From the NCBI GenBank assembly GCA_040904785.1, contig JBBDSV010000086.1, positions 19,581-83,580 of the forward strand: DNA of 64,000 nt, read 5' to 3'. A program made the translations under genes and the position numbers. This document shows, in pieces, positions 56,866 to 64,000 of this stretch. Origin of the DNA: JBBDSV01 sp040904785. Lineage in GTDB: Bacteria; Actinomycetota; Nitriliruptoria; Nitriliruptorales; Nitriliruptoraceae. The notes below the pieces were generated by a model. It was not told the DNA's origin and made no database searches. It saw nothing but the letters and a program-made list of their open reading frames with translations. Each line of letters begins with the position of its first letter. Position 1 is the first letter of the stretch.

Positions 56866-57474
56866 TCAGTGGGCGAGCTCGGTCTGCTTGAACTCGTGCA
56901 ATTCGGGCACGTTGTCGACGAGGTCGAGAATTTGGGCTACGCGTTGACGGGCGCGTGCGGCATCACCTTCGGGCCGGTCGAGAATGCGGACGAACACCGC
57001 GCGTGAGGCGCCGATGAACGTCGGCACCCCCCACACGTGCAGGTCGGAGGCGACGTGCTGATGTTCGCGTGCGAGTTGCTCGGTCACCGCAGGCCGCGTT
57101 GCGGCGTCGACGATCGCCGCGCCGTTGAGCCCGATCTCGTCGAGGGTGGCCGCGAGCTGGCCACGGTCACGAAGGTCGCCACCCTGGTCGTGTCGCAAGC
57201 CGAATAGGGCGGTGTGGGCATCGACGAACGCCTCGGGTGCGGTGTCACGCACCGTGATGCCGACCTGCAGCGCCAGGATGCCCGACGCCTTCAGCGGATC
57301 GGACCGCTCCCAGATGTCGGGTTCATCGCCGGTCACGTGCCCTTGGCGCAGGCTGTAGGGCACGAAGCGGACGTCGAAGTCGGCGCCATCGCGCAGTGCG
57401 GTGGCAACGTGTTCATTGGCGTTTCGCGCCCACGGGCAGAGGTAATCGAAGGCGAGGGTGAACGAGCGCGACAA
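56866..57474 (-). CDS. DsbA-fold thiol oxidoreductase-like protein with single active-site Cys
   Basis: A 202-residue DsbA/FrnE-like protein. The thioredoxin part begins TLAFDYLCPWARNANEH: the usual CPWC/CPYC becomes CPWA, so only the first Cys remains. The cis-Pro loop VWGVPTFIG is intact. Related actinobacterial proteins include mycothiol-dependent Rv2466c-type reductases. A single Cys suggests a monothiol or glutathione-/mycothiol-linked mechanism. TTG 57474 is chosen because AGGAG lies five bases upstream and no ATG or GTG fits. Confidence 0.82.
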   Translation of the reverse strand: MSRSFTLAFDYLCPWARNANEHVATALRDGADFDVRFVPYSLRQGHVTGDEPDIWERSDPLKASGILALQVGITVRDTAPEAFVDAHTALFGLRHDQGGDLRDRGQLAATLDEIGLNGAAIVDAATRPAVTEQLAREHQHVASDLHVWGVPTFIGASRAVFVRILDRPEGDAARARQRVAQILDLVDNVPELHEFKQTELAH

Positions 57475-57565
57475 CGGTGCTCCTGGATCGTCGGGTGCGG
57501 GCGGTGCCGTGTGAAGGCAAACGTCGCACGACGTGCGACTATTCCGTGCCGGGCCCGACGGCTCG

Positions 57566-57982
57566 TCAGGCGACGCCGAAGCACCGTCCCAGCGCGCTCC
57601 AGTCATTGCCGCAGGCCGTCTGCACCGCACGCAGAAGCAGCGCCATTGCGATGAACGCTCCCCACCCGAGGCCGATGTAGGCGAATCGTTCACGTCGCAG
57701 TGCAGCGATCCGGCCACCGACGACGGCGATGAGGGGAAACAACGATCCGTAGAGATAGTGGAACCAGACCAGCGGTCCACCGACGACTCGTCGGCCGAGC
57801 ACCAGCAGTACCAGGCCGACGATCAGCTGCAGGGCGAGCAGATTCTCGGTCCAGTGCTGGACGCCCCACAACACTGGTGGAGCTTCCTCACGTCGGGCGA
57901 GTCGCAGCGCGATCGTCCAGGCGAGCACCACGACGAACAGCGCGAGGATGGTCGCCCCGAGCCAGCGATGGAACACAGTCAC
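57566..57982 (-). CDS. four-pass membrane protein
   Basis: A 138-residue protein with four hydrophobic segments (about residues 8-27, 47-63, 72-91 and 103-121) and conserved-looking His in FHRWLG, VQHWTE and VWFHYLYG, which could bind haem or metal. I do not recognise the family with confidence. GTG 57982 has GGAAGG upstream. It follows the slipin gene on the same strand after a 90-base gap. Confidence 0.65.
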   Translation of the reverse strand: MTVFHRWLGATILALFVVVLAWTIALRLARREEAPPVLWGVQHWTENLLALQLIVGLVLLVLGRRVVGGPLVWFHYLYGSLFPLIAVVGGRIAALRRERFAYIGLGWGAFIAMALLLRAVQTACGNDWSALGRCFGVA

Positions 57983-58072
57983 CGCCGCGCCTTCCGCCTC
58001 GCTGCTGTGTGCGGCGCGAAGGCTATGCCATCACTACGCCGCGGATGCGCCGATGATCGACCTGCGCGGCGC

Positions 58073-58849
58073 TCACCCGTTCGGCGTCGGCGACGTGTTG
58101 TTGCCGCGGTCGAGGAATCGGAGCAGCTCGACCGGGAGCGGGAACACGACCGTCGTGTTCTTCTCAGCGGTGATGTCGGCCAGTGTCTGCAGCAGGCGCA
58201 GCTGCATCGCCCCGCCCTCGGTCGCCATCACGTGGGCCGCCTCCGAGAGGCGTTTCGCCGCTTCGAACTCCCCTTCGGCATGAATGACCTTGGCACGCCG
58301 ATCACGTTCGGCCTCGGCCTGTCGTGCCATCGCCCGCCGCATCGCCTCGGGCAGTTCGACGTCCTTGACCTCGACGAGTGTGACCTTGACACCCCACGGA
58401 TTCGTGAGGTCGTCGATGATGATGGCAAGCCGGTCATTGATCTCGTCGCGGTTGACGAGGATCTCGTCGAGTTCGACCTGACCGAGGATGGAGCGCAGTG
58501 TGGTCTGTGCGACCTGCGATGTGGCATAGAGGTAGTTCTGCACGTTGACGACGGCATTGATCGGCTCGGTGACATTGAAGTAGGTGACGGCGTTGACGCG
58601 GATCGTCACGTTGTCCTTCGTGATGACGTCCTGCGGCGGGATGTCCATCGTCACCGTCTGCAGATTGACCTTCACCATGCGGTCGACGATCGGAATGATG
58701 AAGAACAGACCGGGACCCTTGGCGCCGACGACGCGACCGAGCCGGAAGATGACGCCGCGTTCATATTCGTCGACGATGCGGATGCCGGCGATGACGATCG
58801 CGAGCACGACGACGAGGGCGATCGCCAAGCCGAGCGGGATGCTGCTCAT
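58073..58849 (-). CDS. slipin/stomatin-like SPFH protein
   Basis: A 258-residue protein: one N-terminal membrane hairpin or anchor (residues about 5-24), then an SPFH/PHB domain (VDEYERGVIFRLGRVVG; DVELPEAMRRAMARQAEAER at its end). It belongs to the slipin group that pairs with NfeD. ATG 58849 has AAGGAG five bases upstream, partly made from the last codons of the NfeD gene, so the two are tightly coupled. It organises membrane microdomains and is a probable partner of the NfeD protease. Confidence 0.92.
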   Translation of the reverse strand: MSSIPLGLAIALVVVLAIVIAGIRIVDEYERGVIFRLGRVVGAKGPGLFFIIPIVDRMVKVNLQTVTMDIPPQDVITKDNVTIRVNAVTYFNVTEPINAVVNVQNYLYATSQVAQTTLRSILGQVELDEILVNRDEINDRLAIIIDDLTNPWGVKVTLVEVKDVELPEAMRRAMARQAEAERDRRAKVIHAEGEFEAAKRLSEAAHVMATEGGAMQLRLLQTLADITAEKNTTVVFPLPVELLRFLDRGNNTSPTPNG

Positions 58850-58851
58850 GG

Positions 58852-60210
58852 TTACTCCTTGGGTGTGGTGGCAGGTGTGTCGTCGTCCCGGCCACGGGGC
58901 GCGACGCGTAGTTCAAGGTTGTCCCGTCCAATGACGCGGACGCGGTCGCCGACCCGAAGGGTGCGGTCGGGTTGGTCGGCGACGACACGCCACGTGGCGC
59001 CGTCGACGTGTGCGCTCGCACGCCCATCGTCGACACGGTGCACCGTGATGTCGCGCCCGATGAGATAGTCCGATGCCGCGGTGCTCGGATGGCCTCGCGC
59101 GCGGGCGACGAAAACCCCGGCGGCGACGACGAGGGCGAACATGGCGAGCGCCGTCGGGACGATGAGCCACAGATCCACTCGGATGCCGGTTGCGGCCGGG
59201 AACAGCAGCAGGCTTCCGAGCACGAGCGCCGCGGTGCCACCGGCGGCACCGACGCCGACGCCGGGCGCGAACAGCTCCGCCAGAAACATTGCGGCGGCGA
59301 CGACGAGCAGGGCGATTCCGGCGACCGCGACCGGCAACACCGAGAGGGAGAACATCGCCAGCACCAGCATGATCGCGCCGGCTGCTCCGCCGAGCCCGAG
59401 CCCGGGCGTCGCGAACTCGTAGACGATCGCCAGTGTTCCCAACGACAGGAACAGGAAGGCGATGTTCGGATTGGCGAGTAGTTGGAGCAGTCGGCGAGCG
59501 CCTGCCAACGGGCGTTCCTGCAGTTCGGCATCGGCCGTCGCGAGGCGCCGGGATCCGCCGTCGATGGTCACGACACGTCCGTGTGCGTCATCGAGCACCG
59601 CTGGCAGATCGGCGGCAACGCCATCGATTGCGCCGGCGTCGAGCGCGTCCTCGGCGATCGTGGCCTCACCGTCGCGCACCGCGCGTTCGATGAAGACCGC
59701 GTTACGCCCCCGCTGTTCGGCGATTGCCTGGCCGAACGCGACGGTGTTCTCCACCACCTTTCCGGCCACCTCGGTGCCCTCCAGATCGACCGGTGTCGCC
59801 GCGCCGATCGTGGTGCCGGGGGCCATGTAGGCGAGATGCGCGGCGTAGGTGATGAATGTGCCGGCCGAACCCGCGTCGGCACCTGCCGGCGCCACGTAGA
59901 CGATGATCGGCAGCGGTGCGGTGAGAAGCGTGTGGACGATGTCGCGCGTGACGTCCAGTCCGCCACCCGGCGTGTTGAGGCGGATCACCACGGCGGAGTC
60001 ACCATCGGTCGCCGCAGCGTCGATCGTGTCCGCAAGATGGTCACGGACGACCGGGGTGATCGGACCATCGATTGTCGTCACCGTCACCAGCGTTGCAGGA
60101 TCAGATGGCTGCGCGTGCGCTGCCGCGGACAACAGGAGACCCGCGGCGATGGCCGACGCGGCGGTCAGTCTTCCCGCCCAGCGCCAGCCCAGCGCGGCGT
60201 TGCCCGACAC
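58852..60210 (-). CDS. NfeD-type membrane serine protease (NfeD1b)
   Basis: A 452-residue protein: signal peptide (residues 1-33), ClpP-like serine protease domain (about 40-220), three or four membrane segments (about 250-365) and a C-terminal OB domain (about 385-440). The protease part has RLNTPGGGL and the nucleophile region DAGSAGTFI (Ser about residue 113), with Lys in EVAGKVVEN as the probable dyad partner. It resembles the archaeal 1510-N protease, which cleaves stomatin. GTG 60210 has GGGAG upstream. Confidence 0.9.
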   Translation of the reverse strand: MSGNAALGWRWAGRLTAASAIAAGLLLSAAAHAQPSDPATLVTVTTIDGPITPVVRDHLADTIDAAATDGDSAVVIRLNTPGGGLDVTRDIVHTLLTAPLPIIVYVAPAGADAGSAGTFITYAAHLAYMAPGTTIGAATPVDLEGTEVAGKVVENTVAFGQAIAEQRGRNAVFIERAVRDGEATIAEDALDAGAIDGVAADLPAVLDDAHGRVVTIDGGSRRLATADAELQERPLAGARRLLQLLANPNIAFLFLSLGTLAIVYEFATPGLGLGGAAGAIMLVLAMFSLSVLPVAVAGIALLVVAAAMFLAELFAPGVGVGAAGGTAALVLGSLLLFPAATGIRVDLWLIVPTALAMFALVVAAGVFVARARGHPSTAASDYLIGRDITVHRVDDGRASAHVDGATWRVVADQPDRTLRVGDRVRVIGRDNLELRVAPRGRDDDTPATTPKE

Positions 60211-60332
60211 GGTGCTCCCACGACGTCAAACGTCGATGCTAGCGATCGCCTTGCTGCGCGCATCCGTGAAGACTCGCGGCGGATTCCCGGGGTCTACGAT
60301 GCCGGCGCGTTCGCGAGCATTCTGGAGGGTCC

Positions 60333-61082
60333 ATGACCGCCGATGACGACACATCCGACGTGGACGTCGACCTCGATCGGTTCACCGCCGACGTCGGTCG
60401 GGTCCTCGCCGTGGTCGCGCATCCCGACGATCTCGAATATGGCGCGGCGGCCGCGATCGCGAAGTGGACCGAGTTAGGGCACGACGTCGCCTACGTGCTC
60501 GCGACGCGCGGCGAGGCCGGCATCGACGGGATGTCGCCCGACGAGTGCGGGCCGGTTCGCGCCGCCGAGCAACGCGCCAGTGCCGCGGTCGTCGGCGTCG
60601 AGGAGGTTGAGTTCCTCGACCTCGCCGACGGCGTGCTGGTGGCGGACCTCGCGCTGCGCCGATCGTTGACGTCGGTGATCCGGCGCGTGCGGCCCGACAC
60701 GGTGATCACGCTCAATCACCGGCCCGACTGGGGTGCACCCGGTACGCGCAATTCAGCCGATCATCGTGCGCTTGGCGAAGCGCTCCTCGACGCCATCGCC
60801 GACGCCTCGAATCGGTGGGTCTTCGCCGGCGTCGGCGGGCCGGCCCATCGCGTCCGTCGGGCGATGATCGCCTCGTCGCCACAGGCGCGACATGCCGTCG
60901 AGGTCGACGAGCGGCACGTCGATCTCGCCGTGGCCTCGCTCGCCGAGCATCGCGCCTACCTCGACGGGCTCGGCGACCATGCCATGGCAGATCCCGAATT
61001 CGTCCGGTGGCAGCTCCACGCCAGCGGCGCACGATGCGGGTGCGACGCAGCGCTCGCTGTCGAACTGTTCACGTTCGGCTGA
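60333..61082 (+). CDS. PIG-L/LmbE-family zinc deacetylase
   Basis: A 249-residue protein with the family motif VVAHPDDLEYG (about residues 27-37; His and Asp for zinc) and the distal zinc His in NSADHRALG. The family removes N-acetyl groups from sugar conjugates, including MshB and Mca of mycothiol metabolism. Which one this is cannot be decided by eye. ATG 60333 follows GGAGG. It is divergent from the NfeD gene. Confidence 0.87.
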   Translation: MTADDDTSDVDVDLDRFTADVGRVLAVVAHPDDLEYGAAAAIAKWTELGHDVAYVLATRGEAGIDGMSPDECGPVRAAEQRASAAVVGVEEVEFLDLADGVLVADLALRRSLTSVIRRVRPDTVITLNHRPDWGAPGTRNSADHRALGEALLDAIADASNRWVFAGVGGPAHRVRRAMIASSPQARHAVEVDERHVDLAVASLAEHRAYLDGLGDHAMADPEFVRWQLHASGARCGCDAALAVELFTFG

Positions 61083-61109
61083 ACGTCGATCCCAGAGACG
61101 ATCGGGCGT

Positions 61110-61595
61110 TCAGGCCGCCGCGCGTCGCGGCAGTGCGGACTCGAGATCGAGCAGCGCCGCTTTGCGCTCGAGCCCGCCGGCGTAGCCGGTCAGCCGCCCG
61201 TCGGCACCGATGACCCGATGACAGGCGATGATGATCGCAATCGGATTGCGCCCAAGTGCGGCCGCCACCGCGCGCACACTCGTCGGACGCCCGATCTTGA
61301 CGGCGAGTTCACCGTAGGTGCACGTCCGACCCCAGCCGACGTCCGCCAAGGCGCCCCACGCGGCCTGCTGGAACGGTGTTCCCGATGCCTCGAGCGGCAC
61401 GGCGAAGGTTCGGCGCATCCCGGCGAAGTATTCGCCGAGCTGGGAGGCGAGCACGTCGAGCACGTCATCGGCCCCACCGTCAGCCGTGGTCGCGGCGAGC
61501 TCCTCGTCACCGCCGAACTGGAGCGATGTGACGGCGATGCCGTTGCTCGTCGCCATCAGTGGCCCGAGCGGACTCGTCAACATGCGCCTGAACAT
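61110..61595 (-). CDS. ogt: methylated-DNA-[protein]-cysteine S-methyltransferase
   Basis: A 161-residue O6-alkylguanine DNA alkyltransferase. The active-site motif reads IIACHRVIG, with Ala in place of the more usual Pro before the acceptor Cys. The Arg finger helix (RPTSVRAVAAALGRNP) and GYAGGLERK are conserved. It transfers alkyl groups from O6-guanine to its Cys in a one-time reaction. ATG 61595 has GGAGG upstream. No Ada regulatory domain is present, so the Ogt type fits. Confidence 0.92.
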   Translation of the reverse strand: MFRRMLTSPLGPLMATSNGIAVTSLQFGGDEELAATTADGGADDVLDVLASQLGEYFAGMRRTFAVPLEASGTPFQQAAWGALADVGWGRTCTYGELAVKIGRPTSVRAVAAALGRNPIAIIIACHRVIGADGRLTGYAGGLERKAALLDLESALPRRAAA

Positions 61596-61706
61596 GGCCC
61601 GCCTCCATCGCGGTGTCGTGACAGCGTCAGCCTACGCTGCGTACAGCCTTGCCGACCTGATCTTCGGCGCTCGGCGGTCGATTGATACGAAAACGGAGTG
61701 GTGCGC

Positions 61707-62378
61707 ATGGCGACACGTGATCATCCGGTGTTCGCCCGGCTCTTCGCGGGTCTGTCTCCACTGCTCGAGCGGGCAGGACTGGCACGCGTTCGCGCGCGCC
61801 TGCTCGCGGACCTGCACGGCACCGTCATCGAGATCGGCGCCGGTTCGGGCGCGAGCTTCCCGCACTATCCCGTCGCGGTTGAACGTGTGCTGGCCGTCGA
61901 ACCCGCCGACTTCCTGCGCCGCCGTGCCCGTCGCCGCGCCGAAATTGCGGCGCCAGAGGTGTCGATCGTCGGTGCTGTTGCCGAACAGCTGCCGTTCGCT
62001 GATGCCAGCCTCGATGGCGCGGTCAGCGCCCTGACCTGGTGTTCGGTCGATTCTCCCCAGGCAAGCCTGGCGGAACTCGCGCGCGTGCTCGTCGACGATG
62101 CCCCGCTGGTGTTCGTGGAGCACGTGCGCGCATCGCATCCGTGGACCGCGAAGGTGCAGCAGATGCTCGACCGTCGGGTGTGGCCGGCGGTCGCCGGAGG
62201 CTGCCATCTCGCTCGCGACACGCCGTCGATGCTGGCGGATGCGGGGTTCGCGCTCGACTGGCACTCGCCCGTCGGCCGCCGCGGTCCATCGGCGTGGTCG
62301 CTTGCGCCGCACGTGTGGGGCGTCGCACGGCGCCGCCCGCGGGCGGCGCTCACGACATCGGGTGGACCACGTCGATGA
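61707..62378 (+). CDS. class I SAM-dependent methyltransferase
   Basis: A 223-residue Rossmann-fold methyltransferase. Motif I is VIEIGAGSGASFPHY (about residues 40-54), the acidic motif II residue is in AVEPADF, and EQLPFADASLDGAVS is motif III/IV. It is UbiE/Methyltransf_11-like. The substrate is unknown. ATG 61707 with CGGAG eight bases upstream is chosen; GTG 61698 is the alternative. The 3' end overlaps the convergent AMIN-like lipoprotein gene by 29 bases. Confidence 0.85.
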   Translation: MATRDHPVFARLFAGLSPLLERAGLARVRARLLADLHGTVIEIGAGSGASFPHYPVAVERVLAVEPADFLRRRARRRAEIAAPEVSIVGAVAEQLPFADASLDGAVSALTWCSVDSPQASLAELARVLVDDAPLVFVEHVRASHPWTAKVQQMLDRRVWPAVAGGCHLARDTPSMLADAGFALDWHSPVGRRGPSAWSLAPHVWGVARRRPRAALTTSGGPRR

Positions 62379-62982
62379 TGATGCGGTGCGGATCCTCCAA
62401 CACGGAGGTGAAATAGGGGAGTTCGCCTTCCGTGCCGACAAAGAACGTGTGTCGGCCTTCGAAGATCGCGTCGTGCACGACTTCGACGATCGAGGTCCCC
62501 GGTCCGGCAAGCGGATCGTTCGTCCACGGGGTGACGCCAGCAGGCAGGTCGGCGGGATACCCCACCCCGTCGACGGAGACACGGAGCGTCGCTGCACCGG
62601 CGACTTCGACCGGTTCGCCTGATCCCTGGCCGAGCGCTTCGCCGTACTCGACATTCCAGGCTTCGGCCGTTCCGCTGAGTTCGAACACGACGCGGTCGTA
62701 CCCGTCGTGTTCTGCCACCCGAACGTCGACGACGGCGATGCGTTCATCTGGCACCTCGGTCGGCTCGTCAGCCGGTTCCTCGTCGGCGGGTTCGTCGGCA
62801 GCGTCGTCGGAATCGGGTTGTGGCGGCTCGGGCGTCTCGGGATCCTCGTCGACGGGCGCGTCGTCACCCGCGGGTGGCGCCTCGGGTGCTGGTGCCGGCT
62901 CAGGGGTCGTCGCGCATGCCCCAACGAGCGCCGCCAGCAGCGCGGCCGTCGCCAGGCGTCGTACGAACGTCAGGTGTGCCAC
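62350..62982 (-). CDS. AMIN-like domain lipoprotein
   Basis: A 210-residue lipoprotein: signal ending LVGAC (Cys about residue 23), a Pro/Glu/Asp-rich linker of about 60 residues, and a C-terminal AMIN-like beta domain (VRVAEHDGYDRVVFELSG to DPHRIIIDVVHP). AMIN-type domains bind cell-wall or envelope components. GTG 62982 has GGAGG six bases upstream. The long acidic Pro-rich linker is like that of the GerMN lipoprotein at the left end of the window. Confidence 0.8.
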   Translation of the reverse strand: MAHLTFVRRLATAALLAALVGACATTPEPAPAPEAPPAGDDAPVDEDPETPEPPQPDSDDAADEPADEEPADEPTEVPDERIAVVDVRVAEHDGYDRVVFELSGTAEAWNVEYGEALGQGSGEPVEVAGAATLRVSVDGVGYPADLPAGVTPWTNDPLAGPGTSIVEVVHDAIFEGRHTFFVGTEGELPYFTSVLEDPHRIIIDVVHPMS

Positions 62983-63044
62983 GTGGGACCTCCGTGCCGT
63001 GCAGCATCGGGTGCAGCTTCACAACGTGGCGCTGACCAGGCATG

Positions 63045-64000
63045 TTACGTTTCCGCCTTCAGCCCAGTCCGCGAATAGTCCGCAGCAGAATAAGCGTCCG
63101 CAGCAGAATGGGCCGCGTCGATGGCTGATCGTGCTCGGTCATCGGATGCGGGCATCAGGTGTGCGTACGTTCGGAGCGTGAACCCGGGATCGTGATGTCC
63201 GAGGTACTCGGCAACTGCGCGAATCGATACCCCGGAGTCGAGCAACACGGACGCATAGTGGTGGCGCAGCGCGTGAAAGCCATTGCGACGCGTCTCCGGT
63301 GAGATTCCGGCAGCGTTGAGAGCTGGCTTCCACGCGTTGTGCTGGTACCACGAACGGGTGAGTGGTCCGCCGTCACGGTTCGTGAAGATCAGTTCGGCGG
63401 TGTGCGGCTTTCCGTCAACGTCGCGCCACGGCAGGGCCACCTCGACTGGTTCTTGCCGCTCAAGTTGTTTGGCGAGGGCAAAGCTGACTGTCTCCGGTAG
63501 TGGGACGTCGCGCTCACGTCCGCCTTTCGGTGGCGCGAAGACGAGATGCTTGCCGACGGGCCGGACTTGCTGGCGGACGTGGACGGTGCGGCGCAGAAAG
63601 TCGACGTCACCCAGTGCCAGGCCGAAGACCTCGCCCTGGCGCAGGCCGCATCCCGCACCGAGAGCTGGTGCTCCGCGGTAGCTGGCGGGGTGGGCATCGA
63701 TGAGGTTTTGTTCGCGTTCGATGGTCCACGGGATAACGCGTGGGCGCTCCGACTTGGGTGCACGTACAGACGGGGACGCGCAGGGGTTGCGGGCGATGAG
63801 GCTGTCTTCGACGGCAGCTGACAGGATGCTGGAGAGGTTGGTAAGGAGAAGTCGACAGTAGGAGGGGGCTACAACGGCTTGGCGGCTTCGGACCCAGGAT
63901 TGGACGGTCGAAGGGCGTAGGTGCCGCAGTTCCGTGTCTGAAGCGCCCCGGGTTTCATAGACACTCGGGGGTTTGGGTCTCGACCTGGTCGGTTGGGACC
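63045..64000 (-). CDS. tyrosine recombinase/phage-type integrase (5' end beyond window)
   Basis: One uninterrupted frame from the right edge to 63045 gives 317 residues; the start is outside the window. The first ~90 residues belong to the SAM-like core-binding domain (RPSTVQSWVR, ILSAAVEDSLIARNPC). The catalytic domain has all key residues: Arg in GCGLRQGEV, Lys in PPKGGRERDVPL, HxxR in FHALRHHYAS, the His in YLGHHDPGFT and the nucleophile Tyr in RTYAHLM. It integrates or excises a mobile element such as a prophage or integrative plasmid. No tRNA lies next to it, so the attachment site is unresolved. Confidence 0.92.
   Translation of the reverse strand, partial: SQPTRSRPKPPSVYETRGASDTELRHLRPSTVQSWVRSRQAVVAPSYCRLLLTNLSSILSAAVEDSLIARNPCASPSVRAPKSERPRVIPWTIEREQNLIDAHPASYRGAPALGAGCGLRQGEVFGLALGDVDFLRRTVHVRQQVRPVGKHLVFAPPKGGRERDVPLPETVSFALAKQLERQEPVEVALPWRDVDGKPHTAELIFTNRDGGPLTRSWYQHNAWKPALNAAGISPETRRNGFHALRHHYASVLLDSGVSIRAVAEYLGHHDPGFTLRTYAHLMPASDDRARSAIDAAHSAADAYSAADYSRTGLKAET
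63078..63113. repeat. 18-base tandem repeat in the integrase 3' end
   Basis: Two adjacent 18-base units begin GTCCGCAGCAGAAT (63078-63095 and 63096-63113), differing in their last few bases, with a degenerate third start (GTCCGCGAATA) just upstream at 63067. They encode repeated Ser-Ala-Ala-Asp near the integrase C-terminus. They may be coding slippage or may lie near the attachment site. Confidence 0.6.

Noticed and set aside
56679..63045. tRNA-Asn as attachment site for the integrase
   Set aside because: The tRNA is over 6 kb from the integrase with ordinary chromosomal genes between them, and no copy of the tRNA 3' end is seen near 63045.

Overview
The window is GC-rich, densely coded bacterial chromosome. 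Start codons are often GTG, many genes overlap by 4 bases (ATGA/GTGA), and there is no gene-free stretch above about 300 bases. Several families typical of Actinomycetota are present: the MSMEG_4193/DUF3090/SCO1664 trio, DUF3151, and an Rv1277/Rv1278-like pair. An actinobacterium is therefore well supported. A placement near Acidimicrobiia is only an inference from gene content.

Layout. 1-1388: a lipoprotein cut by the window edge and a flavodoxin-like protein. 1565-14186: five tightly coupled genes for processing DNA ends (SbcD/YhaO-like phosphoesterase, SbcC/YhaN-like ATPase, RecC, RecB, RecD). 14172-18861: gamma-carbonic anhydrase, an RNB exoribonuclease, an unknown protein, and a membrane coiled-coil protein coupled to a lipoprotein trypsin-like protease. 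18817-31998: a heat-shock and RNA-quality core (J-domain protein, hrcA, dnaJ, rsmE, phoH, ybeY, corC-like, cdd, era) into which a pyruvate:ferredoxin oxidoreductase and a dihydroorotate-dehydrogenase-like partner are placed. 32056-35547: an XRE regulator, a lipoprotein, a BCCT osmolyte transporter and a small membrane protein.

35669-40862: proS, the uncharacterised three-gene system (phosphomutase-like, DUF3090, PI-kinase-like), recO and uppS. 40893-44145: a MocR-type regulator divergent from an EamA exporter, followed by a MOSC protein that appears to start at CTG. 44166-48435: a leftward operon with a thioesterase, deoC, an active aldehyde dehydrogenase and a shortened one lacking the catalytic half. 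48576-55735: glycyl-tRNA synthetase, an M61 peptidase, DUF3151, DNA primase and a primary-type sigma factor. 55784-62982: an unknown protein running antisense into tRNA-Asn, a DsbA-fold protein, a slipin/NfeD pair, a LmbE-type deacetylase, an O6-alkylguanine methyltransferase, a SAM methyltransferase and an AMIN-like lipoprotein. 63045-64000: the C-terminal part of a tyrosine integrase, probably the edge of a mobile element.

The most interesting items are the conserved but functionally unassigned kinase/phosphomutase trio (37211-39170), the J-domain gene and the MOSC gene that both lack an ATG/GTG/TTG start, the oxidoreductase pair whose second member has lost the usual catalytic loop, and two palindromic operator candidates beside regulators (32608-32626 and 42224-42237).
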